From: Quillaja saponaria
Taxonomy: Eukaryota; Streptophyta; Magnoliopsida; Fabales; Quillajaceae
Direction of reading: 5' to 3'
NCBI GenBank assembly: GCA_029379385.1
Contig: CM055606.1
Location: 992,001 to 1,056,000, forward strand
Length of the DNA stretch: 64,000 nucleotides
In this document: in pieces, positions 12,110 through 26,335 of the stretch
Position numbering within the stretch: position 1 is the first letter of the stretch
How the letters are laid out: each line of letters opens with the position of its first letter
Made by a program: the position numbers and the translations under genes
The notes under the pieces: model-generated
Seen by the model: the letters and a program-made list of their open reading frames with translations, nothing else
The model's database searches: none
What the model was told of the DNA's origin: nothing

Positions 12110-12471
12110 GAGAGAGATGGGATGTTGACAACTTTAATGTCCCTTCTAATGTAAGTTTCGTTTGGTTCCGTCGATTGATCCCTTTCTCTAAAATCTTCCT
12201 TGAGAGAATGGCCCAGCAGATCCAAATCCCCGTTTTATCTGCTTTTCATGGACCTTTATAAAAATAAAAATAAAATCACTTTTTGAGTTTTGAGCTCCTC
12301 TGGGTGGGTCTGTATAATTCTGTTTCCTAATTTATGGGTTTCTTCTAGTTTGTTGTTTTGCTATCTTGTCCGACACAGCGAGACTCGAAGTGTAATGGGT
12401 GAATCCATTTTCGTGTTTTAAGTTTTTAACTTTCAAGGAGGTGGCGAAGCATTTTCATATCTGTATCTCAG
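12110..12471 (+). other. Probable 5' untranslated exon of the DUF863 gene
   Basis: A region between a TATA-like ATATAAAT (about 12083) and a good splice donor (CAG followed by GTAAGC at about 12472) carries no long frame. Together with the acceptor (TTGCAG) near 14337 it fits an untranslated first exon and a long 5' UTR intron, a common arrangement in plants. No transcript evidence is available. Confidence 0.4.
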
Positions 12472-14388
12472 GTAAGCCTGAAAAGTTTTCCCTATTGGGT
12501 TTTGTCAATTTTATTTATTTCCCGTAATAGTTAACTGGTTTTGTTGTGGTTTTGTACACTCTGATGGATATTGGGGTTTGATGGTTCTGATGGTCTTCAT
12601 TTTCTTTCTATTGTTAAATCATTTTCAGAGGAACTTTTGTGTATGTTAGTGATTAATGTATTCGGGTATGATTGTTTCCTTTCATTTTTATTTTTCTTTC
12701 ATTTTTTAAAATTTGTTTGGATGATTAGATTTTCACTGGAAAATCTTGACTGTAATTCGATGCATATATTCTCATCTCCTTTTTCTTTTCTTTTTTCTTC
12801 TCTTTTGGGCTTGGGTGTCTTCCAATGCCGGAGTGGATAACTATAACCCAGTGCTTCTTGTATTATTTTCGATGAAAACTACTATTTTTCCTCCTTTTTG
12901 TTATTAGATGAATTAGATACTTTCTGGTGGCATCTGATTCTGATTAAAGCAGATGGTTTTCTGGATCATTTGTTTTACTTACAATTCTCGGGTGGGTTGA
13001 TGGAATGTGCCGTAGTTCTATCTGTAACTAATATCTTCAGGTATTGCGTAGAAGGAGATTCTCCCATTTGAGCATATGTTTCCAAACCTGCTTGTAGTGA
13101 ATCCCCAACCACCTCAAAACAAAAAGTAGTAGCTTTTGCATTTTTTTGCATATGAAGATTGATATTTTCCAAGGTCTATGACACCCTTTTACTAGTTGGT
13201 AGAGTGGTTAACTTAAAAGCTCATTCTACCTCCTCTCTTGATTTGACATTTCCCTTTTCTTTTCTTTTTCTTTTTCTTTTTTCTGGAAAAAAAAAAAAAA
13301 AAAACAAGAATGAAGAAAACTAAAAGAGATTAGAAGCTTGTGTCAGTTTTTCCTATTTTGCATTAATAATATCTTGCCATCTTGGTCAGGGTTGCGTTGG
13401 AGGCTACTCTGGTTTGGATGTGAGCTACTTATCAGCGTTACATTAGGAGTGCTTTCTTTTGTCATTTTATTTATAAAAAGAGTTCAGAACGAGCTTTCTG
13501 CAAAAGATTCTCTTTTCTTTTCATTTTAGTTAAAATTTTGGCTAAGAACTCTATCTATGGCAAAGAATTCAAATATGAACTGATCAAGAAGTTTGATGTC
13601 TCCTTCAGAAGCCTGTTTTCTCTGATATAGTATCACCAGCTGTAGTCATGTTTACCGTGGCTTTTTGCAACTTCATTTGAAGCAGTTTGTTCTATGCCAC
13701 AAAGCACATCAGTTTCATATTAGCTGTAAATGATAGGAATCATATTTTCAGAAAGATATATGGTTCTTAATATGCCTTTTCTCTTCCTACAACCTAGAAA
13801 CTCTCCTTTATCTTTACTTTTAAGATTCATCACTGGCCTGCCCTTGTACAATACATTCACTGATACTTGCTCTTTGTGAAGGAGACAATTGAATTTTTTA
13901 AATTTGGTAAAGCTTTTCCTAATAAGCATTTTTATACTATAGTAGAAAGTAATGTGGAAACAGCACATTAAATTTGAAGTTATTAGCTAGCAGGTGATGT
14001 ATTTCCTTTTTTTTTCATCATGCAGACATTCCCATTTTTCTCGATGTTTCTCTGCAAACTACTTCGCTCTAAAGAGATATTATGGAAATAATTCATTGTG
14101 GAGGTATTTACTGGTTTAGGCACAATTTCACCTGAAAGATGAAGAAACACTGTCCAATCCATCAAAACAACTTTACAATCCTTTTCTTAAATGGGGAAAG
14201 AGTGGCCTATACTCAAAAAAATATTGACCTGAGTGTAATATTTGCAGAAACAGCCTAGAAAAATGAATTTGAAATTAGTTGTATTTTACAGTGTATGAAG
14301 CAACTAACTTACTTCTGATTCAGTTGCAGGTCTCTTTTTTTGGATTGAGGTTGATATGTTATCTTACTGAATTATACGTTATCATTTT

Positions 14389-17300
14389 ATGGCATTACTG
14401 GGAATGGCAGCAAATGTGCAGTGTAATGGCTATTCACCGGGATATTACCCGTCAAAAGATTTCATTCTGGGTGCTCAAGGCAGATCTAATGGTAAAAGTG
14501 GACTAAATAGTGGACTCTATTACACTGATTTCTTGTCAGCATTATCTCCTGATGACCTTTTAGGGTACAACAAGGAACTAGTAAAGGAGACGATGCTCCA
14601 ACATGAAGCCATATTTAGGGATCAGGTATACTCTTTCTCTACTTTCTAATGACTATGGCAGATGGCTCTTATTTATGTCCAAGATGAATTTAATATTTCC
14701 ACAATATTGTGTAAAATGTAATAACTTCATGATGAAAAATTCTAGACATTTTCTAAACAAGATGTGCGACAACTCTCCTAACTTTGTATCATCTAGCCTT
14801 CGAGAATGTGAATACAATTTTTCTACAACATTCTGGGTTCTGATGTTACATTTAGCAAGTTAATAAGCTACGAGTTACTTTTCCACTCTGATGCATTGTG
14901 CTATTATAGAAAGATTTCTCGATGCAACTTCTTGGTCGTCAACTTAGTTGTTTCAGGAGATATGTTGGACTGTTCTTGAGAAGGTGTAAGGTGACTAGAT
15001 TGTCGAATACATTTCTAACTACTCATGGTTAAACCAAATTGAATTGAAATTACATTAGTTTGTCAATTGCACCATCTACTTTATCCTTGGTATTCTGGGA
15101 TACCAGTTGCTGTTCTTACAATCACTTTGTTTGCTGAATTGCTTTTTCTATTCAGATTCATGAGCTCCATCGTCTTTACCAGAGACAGAGGGAAATTGAT
15201 GGATGAAATTAAAATGAGTCAATCATGTAAATATAACTTTTTGGAGACATCATGGTCATCTGAAAATGCCCAAAAGTTATGTTGCTCCCCAGTCTTCCCT
15301 TGGTTAAACAGTCACTGTAGTCAATCGACTGTTTCATATGCTAACAAGGTCCAATTGCCGCTGGGTTCTGTAGCAGAAAATAACAGGCAAATACATAATG
15401 TTCCTTCTCCAACTGAAGGCTGTCCAAAAGACTCTGTGGAACACAAGTGTAAGAAAGTTGGCAGAAAAGCATTGGATCTTCAACTTCCAGCTGAAGAGTA
15501 CATTGGCAGTGAAGAAGGGGAAGCTTCAGAATATGAAAGGCATCCTGAAGTGACCAAGGTGTCGGGTTATTTTTTCAATAGAATTTCTGAGGTTGTGCAT
15601 AACAGGGATGAGAAACCATATCCTGAGAATAAAGGAGTCAATTCTGTTCATGAGGATGCCTCAATTTCTGAATCATTATCGAAGAGTTTCAAAGGTTTGG
15701 CTGACTTAAATGAACCAGTTAAGCTTGAGGAAGAAGTGGCTTTAATGTCTGATGGTTTGGTGGACGTTACTGGTCACGAGAAAGTCTTATGTCATGATCG
15801 ATTCACAAGAACAAAAACAGCTCTTCATATTTCATCCAAGGATATTATCCAGAATACTATTCTACGACAGGGTATTGAAGCTTGCTCATATAATCCACTT
15901 TCAGAGAAGCAGGAAAGAGAACAACAGTGGATATCCTCTTTCAATGTGGCTGGTGAGCACTTACTCAATGGTTGATTTTGAAGTTGATTATAACTATACC
16001 CTCCACTATATTCAGATGATAATTATGTCCTTTATTAATTATACTTAGTAATACATTTAGTTGATGTCACCATGTTTACCAATATATACTCTTTCTTATA
16101 TAGTATGTCCCTCCTTTTTCAGGGCAAAGTTGTAGTTATTTGGATTCCTTTGCTAGACTTAACAGTGCAAAAAATTTACCCATCTCATCAATACATGAGC
16201 TCGAGCAAATTTATGAACTTCAGTCCTTGCATTCATTAAACCACAACAACCAGAAAATATGGAGCGGAAGAAAAAAATTTAGTGTGGGGAGCTTTGAAAG
16301 AACTCAAGGTCCCACCAATTATGTTTTGCTTGGACCAAGCAGTGCTTCTCACATGTGTGCCCCACATCAGCTTGTTCTTCAGGCTGATATGGTAATTTCC
16401 AAGTCATCACCAGTAGCGTGTAAGACTCCTGTACATGACTTGGGGCGAAATCCTATAGCAGTTCAAGCACTCCCATGTTTTAGCACCTCTGCACCATTCA
16501 GCAGAATTTCAAGATCATTGATGAAAATGCCCAAACTTGATGGAGACAAGTTTCATCACAGTATAGATTTGAGATCTGACACAAAATTAGATAGCCAAAG
16601 CTTCCTTCTGAGCAGCTCTTGCGGTAGGTCATCAATCAGTTTTGATAATCTAAAAGGCAATGACAACCATGGTTTAGCATTCAGCCATGACCTTGGCAAG
16701 TATGTTGAGGGTTCTGAAAACATGCAGACTTCTAAGAACCTAAACTTGAATTTTATGGCTGCTAGTTGTTCTTCTGGTGTTACAGGTGGGGAAAAGAAGT
16801 TTGAGGATATGACAAGGGGGTGGCCTTGGCTACAAGAAAAGCCAGTAGATGAAGGGAAACCAAATATACATAAAATTTCAACTGAGGTGGAGTCTGTTCT
16901 TTTACAAGCTCATTATTCGGGATGTACGCATGATATTGAGTTGAGGGTTGAGGAAAATGATGTCTCACGTAAAGAGAAGATCCTTGGGTTTCCAATTGAT
17001 GGCAAACAAAATACTTCCTGTGGTCTGCATGCCTCTAGTGCGTCCCCTTCTAAAACTGTTCCAAACCAATTTGATAATGAAGACACTCTGAAAATGAAGC
17101 ATATTACTACATCTGATGTAAATCTCTCTTGCAGTCCTGTGCCTGACTTGGGAGAACGGGTAACCGCTGATGAGCATACAGCAGAGACTGGACAGACTAA
17201 GAAATATGAAGATTTTGTAGGTCACTTTGACCTGAATTCGTGCAGGTTCGAGGATGAGCATATGCTGACAGGTAATGATTTGCAGGCACCTGTGAGTCCG

Positions 17301-18125
17301 GAGAACAAGGAGAGTTTACCACCAAGAGGAGAATCTGACGAGAACCAAGTTGAGACACTTTTTCAGTTGCCAGAAGATGCAGAGCTGCAAGAGGAAAAAA
17401 TCAGAATTGCGGCAGAGGCTTTAGTTTCCATATCAGTGTCTGCTGCTGGAAACCATCTCAAGATGACCACCTGTCAGTCATTTGAGTCCTCTTCAAGTGA
17501 CTCCCTATATTGGTTTGCTGGAATTGTTTCTTCAATGGTGTATGATTCAAAGAATGAGTTTAGGGTAGTTTTGAGTAATGAAAGCGATGATCTTCGCTTT
17601 TTCCCACCTGATGACATTGACTATTTTGAGGCCATGACTTTACAGCTCACAGAGACAGAGGCCCAAGATTGCTGCTGCAAGAGTAATGGTGAGAAAGAGG
17701 AAGAAACCGGTTCCCCTTCTTTGTCAATGCCACCAAGGAAGGGTCGGACAAAGAGGGGGAGGCAGCGGAAGGACTTCCAAAGTGAAATTCTCCCAAGCCT
17801 TGCCTCTTTGTCAAGGTATGAGGTGACTGAGGATCTTCAAACTATAGGAGGGCTAATTGAAGCTGCGGGTACTTGCTTGGAATCAGGTTTTATGAGAAGC
17901 ACTGGTAGAAATGGGTTGGCTGGGGGGCGGAGACGGTCTGCTATATCAGCTTTCAATGTTACAAGTAAACCTGCGGGCTTGCTGTTCAAACAGCCAGCTA
18001 GCAACAGTGAATTGGACACAGAAAGAAGAGGTCTAACAATAGGTTGGGGAAACAAAAGTAGAAGGCAAGGACAGAGATATCCAACTACTAATCCCCAGGC
18101 TATTGTATGGCAAGTATATTACTGA
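14389..18125 (+). CDS. DUF863 (PF05904-type) protein, coding exons carrying a one-base frameshift
   Basis: The coding exons are 14389-14625, 15156-15952 and 16123-18125, preceded by a likely untranslated exon near 12110-12470. The protein shows the family's start (VQCNGYSPGYYPSKDF, then MLQHEAIFRDQ), the HELHRLYQRQR / LMDEIK motif, ALDLQLPAEEYIG, GLADLNEPV, and near the end the conserved block around FPPDDIDYFEAMTLQL and TERRGLTIGWG. Function is unknown; the family is plant-specific and probably nuclear. Exon 2 is 797 nt, but its flanking phases require 796. HELHRLYQRQRE reads in one frame and LMDEIK onwards in the next, so there is one extra A at about 15193-15195. Read as written, translation stops about 95 residues in. 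Corrected, the product is about 1011 residues. Everything else is open, so this is either a sequence error or a very recent loss. Confidence 0.85.
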
Positions 18126-18489
18126 TTATAATTTTTCTGTGGGTTTTGGATTTTTGGATGAGGTTGAACAATAGCTTTTGTCTTGTAGATGTCTTCGTAA
18201 ACGACAACCATATATACGACTATGGTATAGGTGGCTTAAATTAAGAAATCCTTATGTATATGTTCCACTTTATCCTATGCAAAACTTTTAATTTTGGTCT
18301 CTTTCTTGGCTAAAGATTGATAGATCTCTAAATACACAATGAAAAGCAGCAACATCAAATTGATAGTACATTATATCTATCTGACCTTTTTAAGAGTCTG
18401 ATATCGGTGCAGGGTGTATAACTCTGGTCTTACCTTGAGGTTTCAAGTTTGGGTAAAGAATGATGGTTGTGGTAAATTGATGGTTAATA

Positions 18490-18605
18490 TACAACTAGTT
18501 AACTTTTTATTAGAAAAAAAAAAATTATATAGTCGATCTAACTAGTTAAAAATTCTGGTTAACTTCTTATCGGAGAAAAAAAAAATCGATCTAACTATTT
18601 AAAGA
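18490..18605. repeat. Imperfect tandem duplication of about 55 bp
   Basis: Two neighbouring segments each contain GTTAACTT, TTAT, an A-tract and TCGATCTAACTA in the same order (starting at about 18498 and 18558). It lies in the spacer between the DUF863 and FMO genes and has no evident coding role. Confidence 0.5.
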
Positions 18606-18947
18606 TTCAAGTAGGGTGTGTAGTGTTCCATTTGCTTAGTTACCTATTTGTTTTCAATTTTTTGCCAAATCATCAAGTCAAATCCTTACCTTTTGACAAA
18701 AATTCAAGGAGAGAGCAATCTCATTTACTGTTTGACTTCATCATGACAAAAATCATAGATATGGCCTGAAAAATACTTTTTAAGACTAACTAAAATACAT
18801 AACTTCTCTCACCAAAAAGAAAAAAAAGAAAAGCATATCTTCTTCAATTCTGTTTTTTTGGCAGAATTGACTACCAAACACTTAATTCCTTCCATCAATG
18901 GCAATACTTGTAATTAAATACTGTGGTCCAAATAAAACCTAAATGCT

Positions 18948-21790
18948 TTAATCTTCAATTCCAAGTTGAGTGAAATGAGGACTTTGAAGTGCCTCTTGAA
19001 GCATCTCATCATCATCCCACGAATCACGATATGTCTCCAAGTTTACATCAGCATTTTTCAAGGTGGATAAACACAGCTCTTTCCTCCATTCTTCTAAGTG
19101 AGGGAATCCTATATAGTCTCCATATTTTTCACAATACTGCAAGAAAAAAAAAATCTTAATCATTAGGAAAAGCCTTGTAAGACATGCATGTTGGACTAGA
19201 AGTCATGGACAACTACTTTTTGCTAAACAAAAGCATGCATGTCTTCGTTTACTTATTGTGTTATGTCAGAAGGTAGAATAGGAGACAGTTTTTAGAGCTT
19301 TTTGTAATTTGGGACAAAGTGGAAAGAAAAGTTTACCTCAAAATCTGCAATATCATGTGTATTATACTTTGGAATTCCAGCTACATCCCTTGAGTGATAG
19401 AACTCATTGATGGATTTCATCATTTCATCCCATGATGGCAATGTTCTTTTTCCAGACAAGAGTTGAGCTATCCATTTTGCTTGGGACTCAAAGAAAGGGA
19501 ACCCTATGATCTGCACCACATCATCAATTTTTTTTTTTAAAAAAAATACTCTAAATTGTTTCAGCTTTGCAAAAACAAATGGAAGATTCCTCCAAAAGAA
19601 TACTATATAAGACAATGTGAGTATTAGCAAAAGTTATGATCAAGATTAATGAAGAAAAGAAAAAGTGATTTGTTTACCTTTCTAGGAATCCCTACAAAAG
19701 AAAGAGAAGGAGCAAGTGATGGGGGGAAGGTGTGCTCATACAAAGGACCCACTCTGTCATCATCCACAACTACTATTCCTTTGGTGTCAAGAAATGGGAA
19801 TGCATAGGAATACCTACACGCATAACATAGTCAATTTGATACCTTGCAATGACAAATTATTGCATGAGCATGTCTCTAAACTGAATATATGGTCCACAAA
19901 AAAATCTACAAGCCAAAAGTCATAATTATCCAATCAAGAGCTATTTTTATTTGGATATTACTAAGTTTATGAGATAAACTGTTTTCACATAACTCTCTCT
20001 CTTGCATGTGCAGACTCACGTTTGAACCTATCTACCAGGGAGTGCTGCATGGACTCCTCTCCTGTGGAATTAGGGTCACCCTTTTCATTTTGACTTCAAG
20101 TTTGGAATAACTAATCAATCCATGTTTCTTTTTTGTTTTTATATATCTCAATTAGGAATAGAAGGCATAAGTACTTACCCGGTGCAATACAAGACAGTGT
20201 CTGCAACAATGGAAGAATCATCCACAAATACAACTTCTCCATCTTCTTGAAGATTGTCTATCTGAAAGTATTAGAACATTTTATCAAGCAAAAGCATAAA
20301 TTATTGCATAACTATATTATTGAAATTTTGAAGATGATATTTGATACCTGTGGATGAAGATGCAAGTTCTGGTGTTTGGATATGACTTTGGATAAACCCT
20401 CAGAAATGTTGGAAGATCTGGCACTGAGATGGACTTCCTTTGCTACTTCCACTAGCTCCATTGATATATCTTGTCCACTTAATGAATTTCCAACGACTAC
20501 AACCACCTGTTGAATCAAATTATTCACCTCCATTATATTAGTAGAACAAGAAAGTTATTATGGAATTTGATCCATAATCATTCTTAGTAGTTCCTAAGAG
20601 CAACTCATGGATATATATAATCTTTCGCGGTGAATTATGAATGATTTTACTGGTTTTTTTTTTAAATATAATGGGATCTACATGTAAATTTTACAAGAGA
20701 GAAAACGGTCATTCTCAAAAAATACAAAAACACTTTTGATTTAATTTTAATGAGAATAACACATATGTAATACCTCATTGCGAAATGGCTCAGGAGACCT
20801 ATAAATATGACTATGCATTTGCTTCCTTTTCCAAGTACCAATTCCTGAAAATTATTAGCAGAAATATGGAAAAGTTCAGAAGAAACAAGACAAATGAAAA
20901 GAATAAAGAGACTCATAAATATACGCAATTCGGCTCTTAGCCTACTCGACGGGAGGTGCGTAACATACATGTTTATTCCAAGGCTATTTGTCTACATAAT
21001 TATAGCTAATTGAGTCTAATTATTTATATTTAATTATGCCTTAACAACAATAAAAATAATTAAGAAACATGTGTTTGAAATCTATAATCATGAGCATGGT
21101 CCCATATAATATGCATGAAGGAAATTCATAAATAGATTGACCATTCAAAGGTCCTAATAGAGTCACTTTTGGCTTTCTTGAGCCCTGTGTATGCATGTCC
21201 TGTCTGTGTGGGTGATGAGAACACTTTGACATACCTTTAATGGAAGGCAACCTAGGCTTAGAGTAATGGCCAGTGGCCACAACCACTGCATCATACACCT
21301 CTTCCACCACCTTCTGATCATTGTTCTTCTCTTTGCTTCTTACTAACCATTTGAATTCTTTGTCAATAACGCCATAATCCAACATTCCCACATGATCTAC
21401 TCTAGTATTGAACCTAATCATCTCTCTCAAACCAAACTTGTCACAAAAATCTTGAAGGTACAAAAGGAGCTCTCTGTGGTTAGGAAACCTCCTCATGTCC
21501 CTACCTTTCTTAATCAAAAATGGAAAATCTGTGAAACCCATAATTTCCCTTGGAGATGTAAGCCTTAAGGATTCATAAATACTACTATGCACTTTTAGAA
21601 AGTTGTTTCTTCCTAAAGGATCCTCTCCTTCCACATTAGGGTCATATAGCCATTGCCCTCCAACCTCATGGTTTTGTTCCAACACAACCACCTCATGACC
21701 TTCTTTTCTCAGCTCCCTTGCCGCCACTAAGCCGGCCGGTCCGGCTCCAATCACGCACACGTTTTTCAGATGGTTTCTCCCAGACACCAT
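18948..21790 (-). CDS. Flavin-containing monooxygenase, FMO GS-OX-like
   Basis: Seven exons (21790-21235, 20844-20774, 20506-20348, 20261-20179, 19813-19678, 19510-19337, 19136-18948) join in phase to 455 residues, the normal length. The family uses FAD, NADPH and O2 to S-oxygenate sulfur compounds; the Arabidopsis GS-OX members act on methylthioalkyl glucosinolates. The substrate here cannot be inferred. Visible motifs are FAD-binding GAGPAG (15-20), the FMO signature region WKRKQMHSHIY (190-200), NADPH-binding GNSLSG (215-220) and the C-terminal YCTGY (287-291). In the FMO signature the usual glycine (W/F-x-G) is Arg192, an oddity worth testing for activity. All frames are open and all splice sites are GT-AG, so the gene looks intact. 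Confidence 0.93.
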
Positions 21791-21841
21791 GGCGGTACTC
21801 CAACCAGGTTGTGTGGGATATATAAGGATTTATGGCTTATG

Positions 21842-21849
21842 CTTATATA
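21842..21849 (-). promoter_or_regulatory. TATA box of the FMO gene
   Basis: TATATAAG on the minus strand lies about 52 bp upstream of the ATG at 21790. This implies a very short 5' UTR. A second TATA-like run (TTATATAT) sits closer to the ATG. Confidence 0.45.
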
Positions 21850-22049
21850 GGTGTGTGTGAATTGTGATTGAAATGGGAAATTGTAGGTGAAGTACTGTGT
21901 TACTTGGGGTTGATAGCATTGGCATGGGGGAGTTCTGTTTTATAGTTGAATTTGATTCTCGTAGAATGTGGAAATAGAGTTGGTTTGCTAGCTGGGAGAC
22001 ACACGTGACCATTAAAATCAATGCTTTGAGAGATTTGTCCATGCTTTAA

Positions 22050-25000
22050 AGTTTGGACTTCTATAGTACCATTTTGAAAGTTTGTTATATACTTTATGCA
22101 ATCAAACTCAAGAAAGACTTTAACTTACATACAATATCATTTATTTTCTATTTTTATTTTTTTTTTGAACAAAAATGAAAAAGTAAGTAGAACTCCATGC
22201 ACCTAGTTATGTCGGGGACAAGACTTAGGTTGCAATTAAAGAGACTTGAACTGGTTTCAATTTTTTGGAGAATACTTCTTAATTATTTTACTGCTAAACC
22301 AATTCATTGTTGATTGTTAAATAGTCAAATAATAATTGTTATTGTTGTACAGAATTTGGTTATATTCTAATTGATGGGAGAAAGTATAGACTAATTTAAG
22401 ATATTTTAGAGATAAGAGGATGTTTTGGTTTCCTTTTTAAGATTTAAATCTTAAGAATGGTAAATTTGTGAGAAAGAAGAGAATAATCTCTCCTAATTGT
22501 ATTGCTTAATGGCACATGCAAATGAAAATAATATAATTAACCAGCCTCTTGGTTAGCTACCTTTCAACTGAGCAAAACATCAGGCTTAAACCCATATATA
22601 AAATTCAACCATTCAAAACTCAAACCCCAGTGATGATTGCACGAAGATTTGATCACCTCAATTTTCTCTTCTTAATTAATTCTTCTCCCGTAAAGTTTCA
22701 AGGAATACCCATCTACCTCGAGTAAAAAAAAAAAAACTCTTGGTTATAAGAGTAAAATCGATAACCTAGCATCAATCAAGCCAAATGAGCATTATTTTGG
22801 AATACTATATATTTTATTATAGGAACAGTATGTGAGGTGATTAAAGCATGATATGATGGTTTCTAAGCCAGTTGTTGGGATACCCCACAATAGCAATGCC
22901 TCACCTTCAAGCCAGGGGAACAAGAACAATCATGGGCAATACTCACCAAACTTCATTCAACAAAGTTTTCTTATTATAGTGTTGACACTTTATTCTTGTC
23001 AAAAGTGAGTCATTTCTTCCTTTACTTTCTAATACTATATGTTCTTTTGATTCTATATATAACTTAATATGAAGTACATGCTTCAAATCAATAGAAGACG
23101 AAAAAAATGCAGATCAAACAAAAATATATATAAAAAACAAGTCTTTGAATACTGTTTTAAATATGATTTGAGTAGTTTCTAAGGGATTCATGTTTTCATT
23201 TATATTGTTTATGGGTAAAGTTTAAGAATGAACGTACAAGATAAATTGTTGTTTAAGTACTGAAATGATAGGCTTGATAATATATTATAATTCAAGTTTC
23301 CTACATTGGAAACTTTCAAGAAAAATCATGGACATTAATTGGTGATTATCCTCCTACCCATTTTTTGTAAGAGAATAAAACCAATTAATTTAGGGCCTTG
23401 AGTTTTTTTTTTTTTGGTGGGATTAATTGTTCATTTATACGATATAATAATTAATCTTATTTGAGCATATAGTATCGAGAGTTTGTATTTTTATCCACAT
23501 CGATAAATTTAATGAACTTATGTTTGTATGAAATTTATTTCAAAATTCTTATTAATAAATTAATTTTATAAAATATTGTTTAAGTTTTATTTCTGCACTT
23601 CCGACCTGTGCCTCGAGCTTTGAGCTTTGAGCTTTGATATGTATAAACTTTTCTTCCCCTTTTGATGGTAATGAATAGCACAGAGAAAAAGAGAGTAAAA
23701 ATTAAGTGACACAATTCAAACCCTAACGTAGAAAAATAATTTTAGACCCTTCATTACTAAGAGGAAAAAGTGAATTTAGCCCTGTCAGTACTTTTTCTGG
23801 ATTCAAGGAAGCCTTCACTGAAAAGGTTCTGAATTCAAATTATAGCCCATTCTTATTGGAGATTGCATTTGGTTGGTGGTAACCAGTATCACAAGGAGAC
23901 AAATAATGAAACTATATATATATATATCTATACATTAATAAAGCTTGAACATATAATTAAAATTGGGTGTAAATCAAGCAATGACGTTTAACAGTCAGGC
24001 TATAACATTCGTGATACATCTACATCCTCATGAACTTGTGTTGCTTTCAGTATCATTTTTTGCCCAGATATTTATAAGGTATAATATCTAATATGAAATA
24101 GGGTGGTTCAAGCTTAGAAATTGTTATGTAAGCCTTTTATTCATAGTATCTCTTGATTTAAAAAAATAAATTTAATTAAACTCTATATATTTTGTAGCTT
24201 ATATATAAAAATTTTATCCCCCAGTAATTTGCATACTTTTGAACTACTTCAAAAGCTTAACTACATAAATTTTGTGTTCAGTTAATTAATTTTGTTTGTT
24301 GTTTTCAGTTCACAACTGATATCAATCTAGTCATAACAGAAATAAATGTTGTAAAATGAATAAGTCTTCTTTATTTTTATATATTTAATAAGAAAATAAT
24401 TACAATGAATGGTAAACTTCTAATTGAGTAACATCAGCAAACCTAAAAGAAGTAGGGTGGAGTTTGATGTAAGATAAAGAAAGTTAAAATCTATCATTCA
24501 TTTTCTACCGCATCTGCATGCATAGAAACCAGCATCTTGCCTTTTAACTTTCGCCAACATGACCTGAATCCTTGTGATGTTTTGGGCTCCCTCAATCTTA
24601 GGCCTGGCATGGGCCCAGTTTAATAACTACGTGGCTTATACAAAATGACAATAGTTGTTAGAACAATAATAGAATGTATTTTATTGTTTAGTAGTGCCAG
24701 TGAAGAATAATTATTTGTTTTATTTATTCATTTTTTATGTAGTTTTTAGATATGAAATAATATAACATTTATTCTAAAATGATAAAAATATCCCTCAATA
24801 GATAAAATAATAAAAATGTAACATAATTTATTAAATATATATATATTTTTTTTTTTCAAAAAAATTATATTATTTTTTATTATTATTACGTCTATTCATT
24901 TTATTAGTTTTATTTCTTATTTCTATTATTTATTAATATTAAGAATCTAGTTTAAAATTACTTTATTTATTTATTTATTTATAATTATAATATTAACTAT

Positions 25001-26280
25001 GATACGAAGAATTTGTCATTTGACTAAAATCAATTGATTTATTATTATTTTATATAATTTTTATTTTATTTTATATTATTTAATGTGAAATGAAGGGTAT
25101 TTTATCATTTGCCTAAATTAAAAAAATGAACATATTTTATTTATTTATGTATAATATTATTATTTTATTAATATTTTACTTTTTATTTTATATGATAGAA
25201 TGACTTTTTGGTTATTTAACTGAACTAAACCAATTCTATAGAAATAGGAATAAGCAATCCCACCCCAGGGTGGGTTTGAGGATTCCTATTTTTATGAAAT
25301 AAAATGGCCGAAATGGAATGAGTATTCTGAAACTAAAAATATATCAAACGAAAGAATGCTCTTTTCATGAAATCATGCATGGAATGAAATGATCATTCCT
25401 GTATACCAAACTAGCCTTTAAAGTCCAGAGAATGTTGTTTTTTGCTACCAAGTCACTATCTTTTACTTTAGTTTACATATAATTGCATGTATTTACGTGT
25501 TGTTCTTCACATTTATATAATTATAAGGCACGAGCCGAAAAACTATTGAAGCGTAAGATCAACATGGTGATTTTGTAGGTTGAGTATCATTGTCCATATT
25601 TGTTAGGATCAAGTATGAGATTATACTTATACGTATCAACCTCATTAGAAAGTGAAAATTAAGCTAGCAGCAAACCCAAATTAATTTTCTTACAGGCTAG
25701 GTATGTCTGTTTTGGACTGTCAAACACTATTATCACGTTCATAAATAAAACTGGCATAATACCAATACATATATTTAGTAGTTTTTTGTTGAACTCTTGA
25801 TTAGCACAATAAGAAATTGATGTCGCTATTGAGCAACATGGTTTTATCTATGATGAGTGGATGTGGATGCATTTATTACAAATGACATCATCTACGACAG
25901 TCGAAAATTAATAATTATCAGCATCTACTTGTTTGCAATAATAAGATGAACGCAAACAATTATAGTCAATATTTTGTGATATTGTCAAGGTGAAATAAGT
26001 GGAGATAGATACATTATCGTTGATATTTAATTTGTATTTACATCCCTGTAGATAAGTGGATGCATTTTTTAATTTTTTTAATTCTTACATTTTCTTGTCG
26101 CATATAGTATGTTGTTGTCACATATAGACTTGCTGATTTTTATTTCTTTTTCTTTCAAAATTGGTTGTTGCTTTTTTTAAACCTATTATTTAGATAAATA
26201 AATACTGCAAATAGTTAAAAACAACATTCTATTAAACAAAACATCATTTTACAAGTAGAATTCAAATATGGAAACAAATA
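22050..26280. other. Gene-poor AT-rich spacer
   Basis: No coding sequence is supported. About 24780-25200 is almost pure A/T. About 25205-25435 contains repeated GGAATR/YATTCC words and ends TATACCAAACTAGCC, which looks like a degraded non-autonomous element, but no terminal repeats were paired. A small GAGCTTT triplet repeat lies near 23613-23636. Confidence 0.5.
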
Positions 26281-26335
26281 TAAAAATTTAAATTGTAAAT
26301 GCACAAAAATATAGAAATAATACTATGAGTAGAAA

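Noticed and set aside
25205..25435. Candidate MITE with GGAATG words
   Set aside because: No pairable terminal inverted repeats or target-site duplication could be found by eye; left as spacer DNA.
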